Origin: Aliikangiella sp965214955
Lineage (GTDB): Bacteria > Pseudomonadota > Gammaproteobacteria > Enterobacterales > Kangiellaceae
Assembly (NCBI GenBank): GCA_965214955.1
Contig: CBDCCU010000007.1
Location: 169,776-233,775 of the forward strand
Reading direction: 5' to 3'
Length of the DNA stretch: 64,000 bases
The number at the start of each line of letters is the position of its first letter. Position 1 is the first letter of the stretch. Shown piece by piece: positions 44,064 through 50,551 of this stretch. Both the position numbers and the translations under genes were made by a program. A model generated the notes under the pieces. It was given only the letters and a program-made list of their open reading frames with translations. It had not been told where the DNA came from and searched no databases.

Positions 44064-44417
44064 TCACTTAAAAACATCCAAAAGAGAAATTTCGCAGGAG
44101 TCAAACCTTACAGGAAGGTTTGAGTCTACTGTTATTCTAACTTTCAAATCACTGGCAAAAGCAAGGTATGCCGCACTAATAATATGTTGATGTTTTGCAT
44201 CAATATAAATACGACTTTTATTTGAGCAAGGAAAATTATCAGGAAGAGCTAGAGCTTTATCAAACCATAGCTCTATTGTACCGTCTGCGGTATCGCCTAC
44301 AGAATAATCACCAACGGTTCTAATCCATTTTATTTTTAAATCACTAAAAGTAATATCTTGTGCAATTACAGAGAAACTAAAGCTTGAAGCCATTAAAAGT
44401 AAAAATAATTTACGCAT
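44064..44417 (-). CDS. Small exported protein, array member 6 (divergent)
   Basis: 117 residues, signal peptide about 1-19 (SVIA-QDIT). The most divergent member: the helix reads ISAAYLAFASDLKVRITVDS, without the usual YSxxLxA, but the Cys pair (FPCSNK and FDSCEIS), length and position agree with the family. 13 bp behind member 5. Confidence 0.75.
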   Translation of the reverse strand: MRKLFLLLMASSFSFSVIAQDITFSDLKIKWIRTVGDYSVGDTADGTIELWFDKALALPDNFPCSNKSRIYIDAKHQHIISAAYLAFASDLKVRITVDSNLPVRFDSCEISLLDVFK

Positions 44418-44430
44418 TTTTTATTCTCTT

Positions 44431-44796
44431 TTAATCCAATCTAAAATATCGAATATTAACGCTTGACCAAGGCTCAAATTCTGAACAACTATTCGGCTTT
44501 TCGTTACCATCAAAATATACACTTTTAATTTCTTTACCCGATGTTTTAGCGGCTAAAAATGTTGAATACATCATTTTACAAGTTTCAGGACCTGTTTTAT
44601 AACTAGCGCCAGAGACACTCCATTCTGAATCAGGATTACAAAAAAATACAGCACGATTCATACTACTTAACTTAAGCATAAATTTATTATTGGCGTGATA
44701 ACTTAGCTCTTCAACTTTTCCACTGCAAACTAAATCCGCCGCATAACAAGACATACTCATTGAAAAAGTCATTACCAAGACTGCTATTACTTTCAT
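44431..44796 (-). CDS. Small exported protein, array member 5
   Basis: 121 residues, signal peptide about 1-19 (CYA-ADLV). Starts mature LVCSGKVEELSYHANNKFMLKLSS, then four more Cys with CNPDSEW, ETCKMMYSTFLAAKTSGKEIKSVYF and NSCSEFEPWSSVNIRYF. The CSGKV opening pairs it closely with member 3 (CTGKV). Confidence 0.82.
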   Translation of the reverse strand: MKVIAVLVMTFSMSMSCYAADLVCSGKVEELSYHANNKFMLKLSSMNRAVFFCNPDSEWSVSGASYKTGPETCKMMYSTFLAAKTSGKEIKSVYFDGNEKPNSCSEFEPWSSVNIRYFRLD

Positions 44797-44833
44797 TTAT
44801 TGTTATTCCTTTGCATGTAATTTTTTTAAAAAA

Positions 44834-45220
44834 TTACTCATTTAACCAAATTCGATCAATTACTAAGTAACCATTTAAAACAGTTCTCATTTGAATTTGC
44901 ACATTTCTTTTACTGGCTTGCGCAGCTAAAGCAGTTGAATAAAAAAGTTTGGCAAACTCTGGCTTACTATTAATATCTATAATTGCAGCACTTTTATGTT
45001 TTGCGCTAATACCAGCAACTTCCCAAGCTCCGTCATCCATAGGTGTATCAAAATACATTAAAATTTGATTAGAAGCATTAACGTAAATTCTGCTAACTTT
45101 ACCTATATAAGAACAATAGCCATTATGAGAGCTATAGCATACTGGTTTAGCGGCAAAAACCGTTGATGGAAAACTAGCAGCCAAAACTAAAACAAGCAAA
45201 ACTTTATTTATCATTTTCAT
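44834..45220 (-). CDS. Small exported protein, array member 4
   Basis: 128 residues, signal peptide about 1-23 (VFA-AKPV). The mature part opens with three Cys in PVCYSSHNGYCSYIGKVSRIYV; the shared helix reads AKLFYSTALAAQASKRNVQIQM. It lacks the second late Cys. 98 bp separate it from member 3, the widest gap in the array, with no other feature seen. Confidence 0.82.
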   Translation of the reverse strand: MKMINKVLLVLVLAASFPSTVFAAKPVCYSSHNGYCSYIGKVSRIYVNASNQILMYFDTPMDDGAWEVAGISAKHKSAAIIDINSKPEFAKLFYSTALAAQASKRNVQIQMRTVLNGYLVIDRIWLNE

Positions 45221-45318
45221 TTCTATTAACCTTAAATATTTTATTGTTAGTTACCAAGTTCTTGTGTTTTGAGTTGCAGTAGAATATCTCTTTCTTTCAC
45301 AACCACTCAGTTTAATAA

Positions 45319-45681
45319 TTAGTCTATTAATCTAGGTCCAAAATACCAGCCTGTTAAAAGCTGCCAGCTTGGATGGTTTGAGCAGTTCATGCCACTATTT
45401 TCATCATTAAACCAAAACATTACCTCTTTTTTAGCCGTTTGAGCCGTTAAGAGCAAAGAGTAAATTTGCTTACAGGTTTCGGGATTAATATTATTAAATA
45501 TTTTTTCTACGCTACAAAGTTCAACCCAAACTAAACCACCAACAGATTCAACCAATACTCTACCTTGGCTTGGATTAATTGTGACACCAGAAACTTTTCC
45601 TGTGCAAGTGTAGGTAGCAAAAGCATTACTACTAAAAAAAAGTATGGTAATAAAAAATAATAACTGGGTAATTTGCTTCAT
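45319..45681 (-). CDS. Small exported protein, array member 3
   Basis: 120 residues, signal peptide about 1-22 (AFA-TYTC). TYTCTGKVSGVTINPSQGRVLVES, then ETCKQIYSLLLTAQTAKKEVMFWF and MNCSNHPSWQLLTGWYF. Four Cys in the same spacing as member 5, likely two disulfides. Confidence 0.82.
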   Translation of the reverse strand: MKQITQLLFFITILFFSSNAFATYTCTGKVSGVTINPSQGRVLVESVGGLVWVELCSVEKIFNNINPETCKQIYSLLLTAQTAKKEVMFWFNDENSGMNCSNHPSWQLLTGWYFGPRLID

Positions 45682-45723
45682 TAATGGTTTCCTTGATTTA
45701 GTGTGAAACAGCGTTTATATCAA

Positions 45724-46041
45724 TCACTCTTCTATTTGAAGTCCATGAATATAACAAAGAACTTCACTCTCGCTGGCACCGTAATAAATATTTACTTTTT
45801 TCTTTGATGATTTTGCCGTTAAGATCATAGAGATTAATTGTTTAGCATTTTTTTGTTGAGTGCCTATTATTGAAAAATAATTTTTTTTAGACGGACAAGA
45901 TTCACCTTTTAAATAAACATAAAGTGAATCAAGATCATTGTAGGTATAAATTAATCCAACTTCTCTAAAGCCCGTCCATTTAGGGCTAGCTAAAGTAGTA
46001 AAACTTATTACCGTTAATATTATAAAAGTGAGTTTTTTCAT
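45724..46041 (-). CDS. Small exported protein, array member 2
   Basis: 105 residues, the shortest. Signal peptide about 1-18 (LAS-PKWTG). WTGFREVGLIYTYNDLDSLYVYLKGESC, then AKQLISMILTAKSSKKKVNIYYG and the second Cys in EVLCYIHGLQIEE. The mature WTG start recalls the W-T-G-D start of AB5 toxin B subunits, a weak resemblance only. Confidence 0.82.
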   Translation of the reverse strand: MKKLTFIILTVISFTTLASPKWTGFREVGLIYTYNDLDSLYVYLKGESCPSKKNYFSIIGTQQKNAKQLISMILTAKSSKKKVNIYYGASESEVLCYIHGLQIEE

Positions 46042-46053
46042 TGTTTTTTTTCC

Positions 46054-46386
46054 TTAAAAAACAATACTACCAATAAACTTTTTAGCGTTTTCAGGGCCAC
46101 ATTCGGTATCGTGAAAAATTGGTTTTATTGGTGTTTTTGATGTATAAGCTGCCAGTAATGCAGAATAAACTCTATCGGCCACTTTTGGGTCGAGTGATGA
46201 CCAGTAAAAACTCCATTTATTATTGTTATTACAACCTGCTTTACCTGCATAAGCATCGCCTTGAACGATAACTACACTGGTAGGATAAATATACATCTGT
46301 TCAATAACGGCTGACTTGCCACCCCAGTCAGCGGCATATACATTACTAATAAAAAATAAACTTAAGATTAATGATTTTTTTAACAT
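46054..46386 (-). CDS. Small exported protein, array member 1
   Basis: 110 residues, signal peptide about 1-19 (VYAA-DWGG). WGGKSAVIEQMYIYPTSVVIVQ, Cys52, DRVYSALLAAYTSKTPIKPIF, Cys96 and final strand FIGSIVF. AGGAAAT precedes the ATG. It is the first gene of the eight-gene array on the minus strand; 12 bp separate it from member 2. Confidence 0.82.
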   Translation of the reverse strand: MLKKSLILSLFFISNVYAADWGGKSAVIEQMYIYPTSVVIVQGDAYAGKAGCNNNNKWSFYWSSLDPKVADRVYSALLAAYTSKTPIKPIFHDTECGPENAKKFIGSIVF

Positions 46387-46543
46387 TTTTTATTTCCTAT
46401 TTTAAATAGTTTTATTCCATTAAATTAATGGTAAAGGTTGTTAGATGTAGTGAAAACATCATAGAGATCAGAGTCAAAACCAATATCAAATGCTCCGACC
46501 CCATTGATTTTCAGTGATTCAACAAACAGCCCACTAAGAGACA
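46387..46543 (-). other. Non-coding leader with a 60-codon open relic
   Basis: The minus strand stays open from a TAG in the adjoining repeat to a TAA near 46430 and reads ...LFVESLKINGVGAFDIGFDSDLYDVF... without any start codon signal. It contains ATGGGGTCGGAGCA, similar to the GGGTCGTA sequences in the repeat next to it. Probably a repeat-family sequence or a gene relic, not a gene. Confidence 0.4.
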
Positions 46544-46701
46544 AGCCGCTAAAACAAAAAAGCTCCGTCAGGTTTGATAGCGCTTTAGAGCGGCTTTTTC
46601 TCTACTATTTAAGAATAAACAAGATAATTAAAATCAACTGGTACGACCCTCTATTGATTCTTGTTATTTATAGTAAAACGTACACGACCCCTTATTTTTT
46701 C
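46544..46701 (-). repeat. 155-bp cassette-end repeat, copy A
   Basis: About 155 bp repeated in direct orientation at 54092-54244 and 54270-54425. Landmarks in all three: CTCCGTCAG, TTTGATAGCGCTTT, TTTCTCTACTATTTAAGAA, ATTGATTCTTGTTATTTATA and CGTACACGACCCCTTATTTT. Copy A lies about 80 bp beyond the end of the exported immunity gene. Confidence 0.93.
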
Positions 46702-46780
46702 TTGATTTTTTTGACCTTGCTCGGCCGCACACCCCGTTTGATTACATGGACCCTTTTGATTAATTTCTGCCTCTGGTGGC

Positions 46781-47623
46781 CTAGTTTTCGGTAGAAGCTT
46801 CGTCGATATACTCGTACTTAACCTTCCAGCAACTTGATGGCTTATTCGGGAACTTCCCCTTGAGTAGAGACTTTTTAGACCACTCTGCAATTTCAGAAGA
46901 ACCATCCACAAGCCCTATAGCATAAGGTTTCGAGTCATCGCCTACTTGGAACTTTAATGTTGCGCTCATTCCTTTCAGGCTTTTGGGAAAAGAATCTGGG
47001 GAAACGACAACCCAAGCAGAGTTTGGCTTTCCTTCACAATCAGTATACGTTGATAAAACATTGTTGTATCGTTGTAGATTATCGTTACTGCTAGGATCAT
47101 CATCCACAATTAAGGCTTCATCTTTAGGTGTTTTGGCAATACGATACTTCTTCAAACGAAGATCTTTTACGATCCCTTTAGAATTAAAGTTAACTTCTAT
47201 ATTTTCTTCAGTTAGATAATAAACATCCCATTGACGCTTAACACCATTCGAGTAATGCGTTAACTTCACCGCTTTAGGATAAGCTTCTCTTAGTTTTTCT
47301 AAGGTTGCACCAACACCGATACCTTTCTCAGTAACTAAATCTGGATTACGTATAATTACTTCTAACACTTTATCATTTTCGGTTCTTAAAGTAAGATTTT
47401 CGTGTCTTGAATCAATAGCCAACCAGTATTTTTCTCCTCGATTTAAGTCAGCAAACTCACCACTGTTATCTAAAATAGATATAAAAGCCAAGTCATCGTA
47501 TAGAGAAAAAAGTTCTTTTCCTAAAATTTCTTGTTGAATTGATTTTTTATTACATGCCACTGCTGCTGCACTTATGCAATAGAACAATGCTACTGATAAC
47601 GTAATTAATAAGTTATTTAACAT
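46781..47623 (-). CDS. Exported immunity protein candidate for the M15-like toxin tip
   Basis: 280 residues from ATG 47623, which has GGAGG seven bases upstream and overlaps the toxin stop by 7 bp. A signal peptide (about 1-22, ending AAAVACNK; Cys just after, so a lipoprotein is possible) points to the periplasm. The body GIGVGATLEKLREAYPKAVKLTHY resembles a repeat seen in small periplasmic proteins, function unknown. Tight coupling behind a peptidase-type tip makes an immunity role likely: protection of the periplasm against a wall hydrolase. No family assigned. Confidence 0.7.
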   Translation of the reverse strand: MLNNLLITLSVALFYCISAAAVACNKKSIQQEILGKELFSLYDDLAFISILDNSGEFADLNRGEKYWLAIDSRHENLTLRTENDKVLEVIIRNPDLVTEKGIGVGATLEKLREAYPKAVKLTHYSNGVKRQWDVYYLTEENIEVNFNSKGIVKDLRLKKYRIAKTPKDEALIVDDDPSSNDNLQRYNNVLSTYTDCEGKPNSAWVVVSPDSFPKSLKGMSATLKFQVGDDSKPYAIGLVDGSSEIAEWSKKSLLKGKFPNKPSSCWKVKYEYIDEASTEN

Positions 47624-48168
47624 GAGTCTCCTCCCCACTCAACAAAACAGCCGCCTTTATATTTTACTCCTTCATGACTTCTCTTGTTATCTCCGTGAGC
47701 ACTCTGTAATTTACTACTAGGATAACCTGCTACTCTATGAAAATGACCGGAATTATATAAAGCTTTAGCTGTCTGTGTACTAGTAAACCCATCGATATAT
47801 ACATCAATTGCGTCGTATTTTTCATGATTGATACTTTTTGGATCGTAATTTGGGCCTCTGTAGCCACTAATAACATTCACTCGTTTTCCAACTTGTTTAC
47901 TCACATCGAGAGCATCGAAAACTCTTTCAAGACTAACAACAGGAATCCCTTTAGCAGAAACATCGTTTTTGACTAAGACACTTGAAGCACCTCTAATATA
48001 CAGAATGCTGTCTTCCGTGGCGGTAATTGTTAGTTCAGAAGAATCGATTCCAAAAAATTCTGAAGCTTGCTCTTGAATAGTATCCATTGTTGAGCGTGCT
48101 TGATCATTGTTCATTCCATTAGGAAATTTAACCTTCCCATCAGCAAACGACTGCAACAAATCTGGCAT
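47617..48168 (-). CDS. Orphan toxin tip, M15 (D,D-peptidase)-like domain
   Basis: 183 residues from ATG 48168; the open frame extends 10 codons further to a TGA. The C-terminal two thirds have the M15/VanY-type pattern: VNVISGYRGPNYD, then SINHEKYDAIDVYIDG (the H-x6-D metal pair) and a late H in KRSHEG. No signal peptide and no RHS core precede it, so it looks like a displaced C-terminal cassette from an RHS-type protein. Its stop overlaps the immunity gene. Such a domain would cut peptidoglycan stem peptides. Expression as it stands is uncertain. Confidence 0.7.
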   Translation of the reverse strand: MPDLLQSFADGKVKFPNGMNNDQARSTMDTIQEQASEFFGIDSSELTITATEDSILYIRGASSVLVKNDVSAKGIPVVSLERVFDALDVSKQVGKRVNVISGYRGPNYDPKSINHEKYDAIDVYIDGFTSTQTAKALYNSGHFHRVAGYPSSKLQSAHGDNKRSHEGVKYKGGCFVEWGGDSC

Positions 48169-48437
48169 CTGCTTTGGAGGACTTCCCCCACTGGTGCATC
48201 AGAATAGCCCAACGCAAACATCATACCTCAACCCATTTTTCCCTAGTACCATCAACCACTTAAAGAGCAAATTCTCAGGCGCATCCCCTGATGACTAAAA
48301 ATTTTCCCAGACGCACCTTTTTTTGTAAAGCTTTATTTTTGCTTACATGGATGTAGATCTGCAATGCGAGCAGTGGCGGAAGCTACTCCTTTGCCGCTTA
48401 TCAAGCATTAAAACTCTATGATAAAACAACAGCGGTG
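48169..48437. other. Junction sequence upstream of the orphan tip
   Basis: Minus-strand reading SSGDAPENLLFKWLMVLGKN and CTSGGSPPKQ is in frame with the tip except for one TGA, so a leader domain may have decayed. A terminator for the next gene lies at 48430-48449 (ACAGCGGT stem on the minus strand, followed by TGTTTTAT). Otherwise nothing recognised. Confidence 0.45.
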
Positions 48438-48680
48438 CTAACCGCTGTGTTGTTGTTGAAGTTGGCAACGTAAGGTTGCTAACGCTTGAAGATGTGCTTT
48501 TAGTGCTTTAAGTAGATGTTGGTGTATGGGTTGCGGCAAGCTTTCTGCTAACTCAACCATGCCACCAATTTGATTAATACGATTGGTTAACGATAGTACT
48601 TTTGCTTCAGGAGAGCTTAAATAGCGATGATAATTTTCACTGCGGTTTTTGATACGATTAATTAGTAAATGATGTCTCAT
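48438..48680 (-). CDS. 80-residue helical protein of the recombinase element
   Basis: ATG 48680 has AAGGAG eight bases upstream. The sequence MRHHLLINRIKNRSENYHRYLSS... is basic and helix-rich, with LTNRINQIGGMVELAESLPQP and a Gln-rich tail. The stop lies in the loop of an intrinsic terminator (48430-48449), good evidence for a real gene. No family recognised; could be an accessory factor of the recombinase element. Confidence 0.65.
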   Translation of the reverse strand: MRHHLLINRIKNRSENYHRYLSSPEAKVLSLTNRINQIGGMVELAESLPQPIHQHLLKALKAHLQALATLRCQLQQQHSG

Positions 48681-48723
48681 TGTTGAGCTCCTTAGTGGAA
48701 TTGATGAATGAGCCTTAAACGGC

Positions 48724-48794
48724 AGCACGGAGCGCAGAATTGGCAAGGGCCGCTATGGCGGCTTGTTTACCCTTGCCTGTTCGAGCACCGTGCT
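48724..48794. repeat. Three-stage nested hairpin in recombinase element
   Basis: Outer AGCACGG/CCGTGCT, middle GGCAAGGG/CCCTTGCC and inner CCGC/GCGG stems are co-centred over 71 bases. It lies 44 bases upstream of the small gene. Possible structured leader RNA or a protein-binding palindrome of the element. Confidence 0.65.
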
Positions 48795-49100
48795 AAAGTG
48801 TTGGCTTATTCAGCAAACACACTTTCTGTCAGCAAGTGAGCAGCTAAAATCAAATTGACATAATTCTGCTTGCAGAACTTTTCTCCCAAGACACCGAGCG
48901 CCTTGCTCCCTTTAGCCGCTAAAATCAATGGCGGGCATTAACTTAAAAGCCAATGCCACAACGGGAACCCAACCCATAACGAAGGGGAGCATGGTGGGCG
49001 GGGGAGTTGGTGGCAATTAGAGTGAACGTGTGTGCGTGTAAGCGGGGTAAATTGTTTTTAAACTGCGCTTGCGCAAGCCCTACTTCTTTTAGCCCCGCAT

Positions 49101-49182
49101 TTAACATAATGGGTTGTTATGCGGCGAAGCGGACAGTGGCACGCTTTTCAGTGACATTGCGCATAACGGGGCATTATGTTAA
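49101..49182. other. Double XerC/XerD-like core site (inverted), candidate att site
   Basis: TTAACATAATG and CATTATGTTAA are perfect 11-bp outer arms; GTTATGCG and CGCATAAC are perfect 8-bp inner arms. The right half reads TTGCGCATAA, seven bases, TTATGTTAA, which matches the arms of E. coli dif (TGCGCATAA and TTATGTTAA). The left half is the same kind of site reversed (CGCATAA, seven bases, TTATGTTAA). The recombinase gene ends 383 bp further on. Spacer is 7 rather than the 6 of dif. Layout also resembles integron attC. Confidence 0.7.
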
Positions 49183-49194
49183 CCATCGGCTTGA

Positions 49195-49400
49195 TACGGG
49201 GCTATCCCCTTGAGGGGATTATAGGGGTGAGATAAATACACGGAGGCTGGCTTGAAGGATTGGCGCTGGACTTGCTTTTTGCAAGACTGGTGACAAGCCT
49301 TGAAGTCAGCCGAAGCAGCTGCTTATCTTGAGTCGATGCTAAAAGCTTATCGGTCTTGAATCGCGGGGAGTCACGGGCGGTAGCCGGTGATAATCTAGCT
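49195..49400. ncRNA. GC-richer, strongly folded non-coding stretch
   Basis: Many local stems stand out: ATCCCC/GGGGAT, CTTGC-T5-GCAAG nested in GGCTGGCTT ... AAGCC...CAGCC (49230-49302), and AGCAGCTGCT. No open frame of note. It lies between the double core site and the recombinase gene and may be a structured RNA or a binding region of the element. Strand not known. Confidence 0.4.
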
Positions 49401-49564
49401 CAACAAACAATATTTTATGTTAGCTATTTTTATTTTTGTAACTGGCATTTTCGTTAAAAATTTTCCTTATAATGGGTGTGAACTAAAAAAACTAACTGGA
49501 GTAAATAATGAGGGTTCACATTAAATCTAAATATTTTTCACTTTTTATCGAATTTAAGTTTCGT

Positions 49565-50551
49565 CTACTTTGGCTTATTAGCTTTAGCGGGATGCGTCGC
49601 ATCATGGATTTCTTTCAGTCGCCTGATTGAGACTTGAGTATAAATCTGGGTGGTGTCCACCCTGGCATGGCCTAGCATCTCTTGGATATATCTAATATCC
49701 GCGCCATTTTCTAACATCACGGTGGCCATAGTATGGCGGAACAGGTGACAACTGCCTGTTTTGCCAACATTGGCTTTGTTGATAAGGTTACGCACCAGCT
49801 GGCTCATTCTGGCGGGGGTAAATGACTCGCCTAGATGAGTCAGGAATAAGGTTTCTTCATCAACACCAGTGTAAAGTTCTGGCCTGACTTCCATGAGGTA
49901 TTTATCACACCAGTCAATCGCTCTTTGACCGATGGGCACCATTCTGTCTTTTTTGCCTTTGCCTAATCTGACCATCAACGTGCCGCGCTCTCTGTCGAGG
50001 TCATACAGGCGCAGATTAATTAATTCTGAGCGTCTGATACCAGTCGAGTAAAACACTTCCAGGATAGCTCTATCTCTAATTCCTGTACTGGTATTTAAGT
50101 CTGGGATATTGAGGGTGGTATTGACTTCCTCGATGGTTAATACGTGTTTAGGTAATCGCTTTTCTAATTTTGGTAACTCTATATCTGCCGCTGGATTGTA
50201 AAGCGTATAGTTTTGTTTACTTAAGTATTTAAAAAAAGCGCGCAATGCGCCTAGTCTGGAATGTTGTGATTGGAAGGATAATGGCTCACCGTTTTCCTTG
50301 CGGTAGTGATATAAATATCTTTGGTAACGCTCAACAATTTGTTTGGTGATTTCGCAAGGCTGAGTTAAGCCGCGCTCTTCACACCAGGCAATAAAATAAT
50401 TGATGTAAAGCTCTCGCGATTCTGCACTTTTGGCTGAGTAATTTCTCACCCCCATCCATTCTAAATATCGCATCCGATAAGCCGCTAAACCATTGGGATC
50501 ACTTAAATCTCCATAAGTTTTTTTAGGTAAGGTTGTTCCCTTTCTAGGCAT
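49565..50551 (-). CDS. XerC/XerD-like tyrosine recombinase
   Basis: 328 residues from ATG 50551 (MPRKGTTLPKK), which overlaps the primase stop by 8 bp. SAM-like core-binding domain (about 25-115), then the catalytic domain with Arg in FYSTGIRRSELINLRLYDLD, HLFRHTMATVML (His and Arg) and the tyrosine in LGHARVDTTQIYTQV. It strongly resembles integrases of the Xer/integron type. Coupled to the primase gene, it probably moves this element, perhaps through the XerCD-like site nearby. Confidence 0.93.
   Translation of the reverse strand: MPRKGTTLPKKTYGDLSDPNGLAAYRMRYLEWMGVRNYSAKSAESRELYINYFIAWCEERGLTQPCEITKQIVERYQRYLYHYRKENGEPLSFQSQHSRLGALRAFFKYLSKQNYTLYNPAADIELPKLEKRLPKHVLTIEEVNTTLNIPDLNTSTGIRDRAILEVFYSTGIRRSELINLRLYDLDRERGTLMVRLGKGKKDRMVPIGQRAIDWCDKYLMEVRPELYTGVDEETLFLTHLGESFTPARMSQLVRNLINKANVGKTGSCHLFRHTMATVMLENGADIRYIQEMLGHARVDTTQIYTQVSIRRLKEIHDATHPAKANKPK

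Noticed and set aside
46504..46794. Open frames over the 155-bp repeats (also 54060-54263)
   Set aside because: They follow the repeat on the plus strand, differ between copies by frameshifts and have no start signal.
49101..49182. Classical integron attC
   Set aside because: The fold is similar, but there is no integron integrase with its extra helix recognised, no cassette array, and the arms match Xer sites better.
49007..49213. 68-codon plus-strand frame over the double core site
   Set aside because: No ribosome-binding site, runs through the palindrome, and no protein-like composition.
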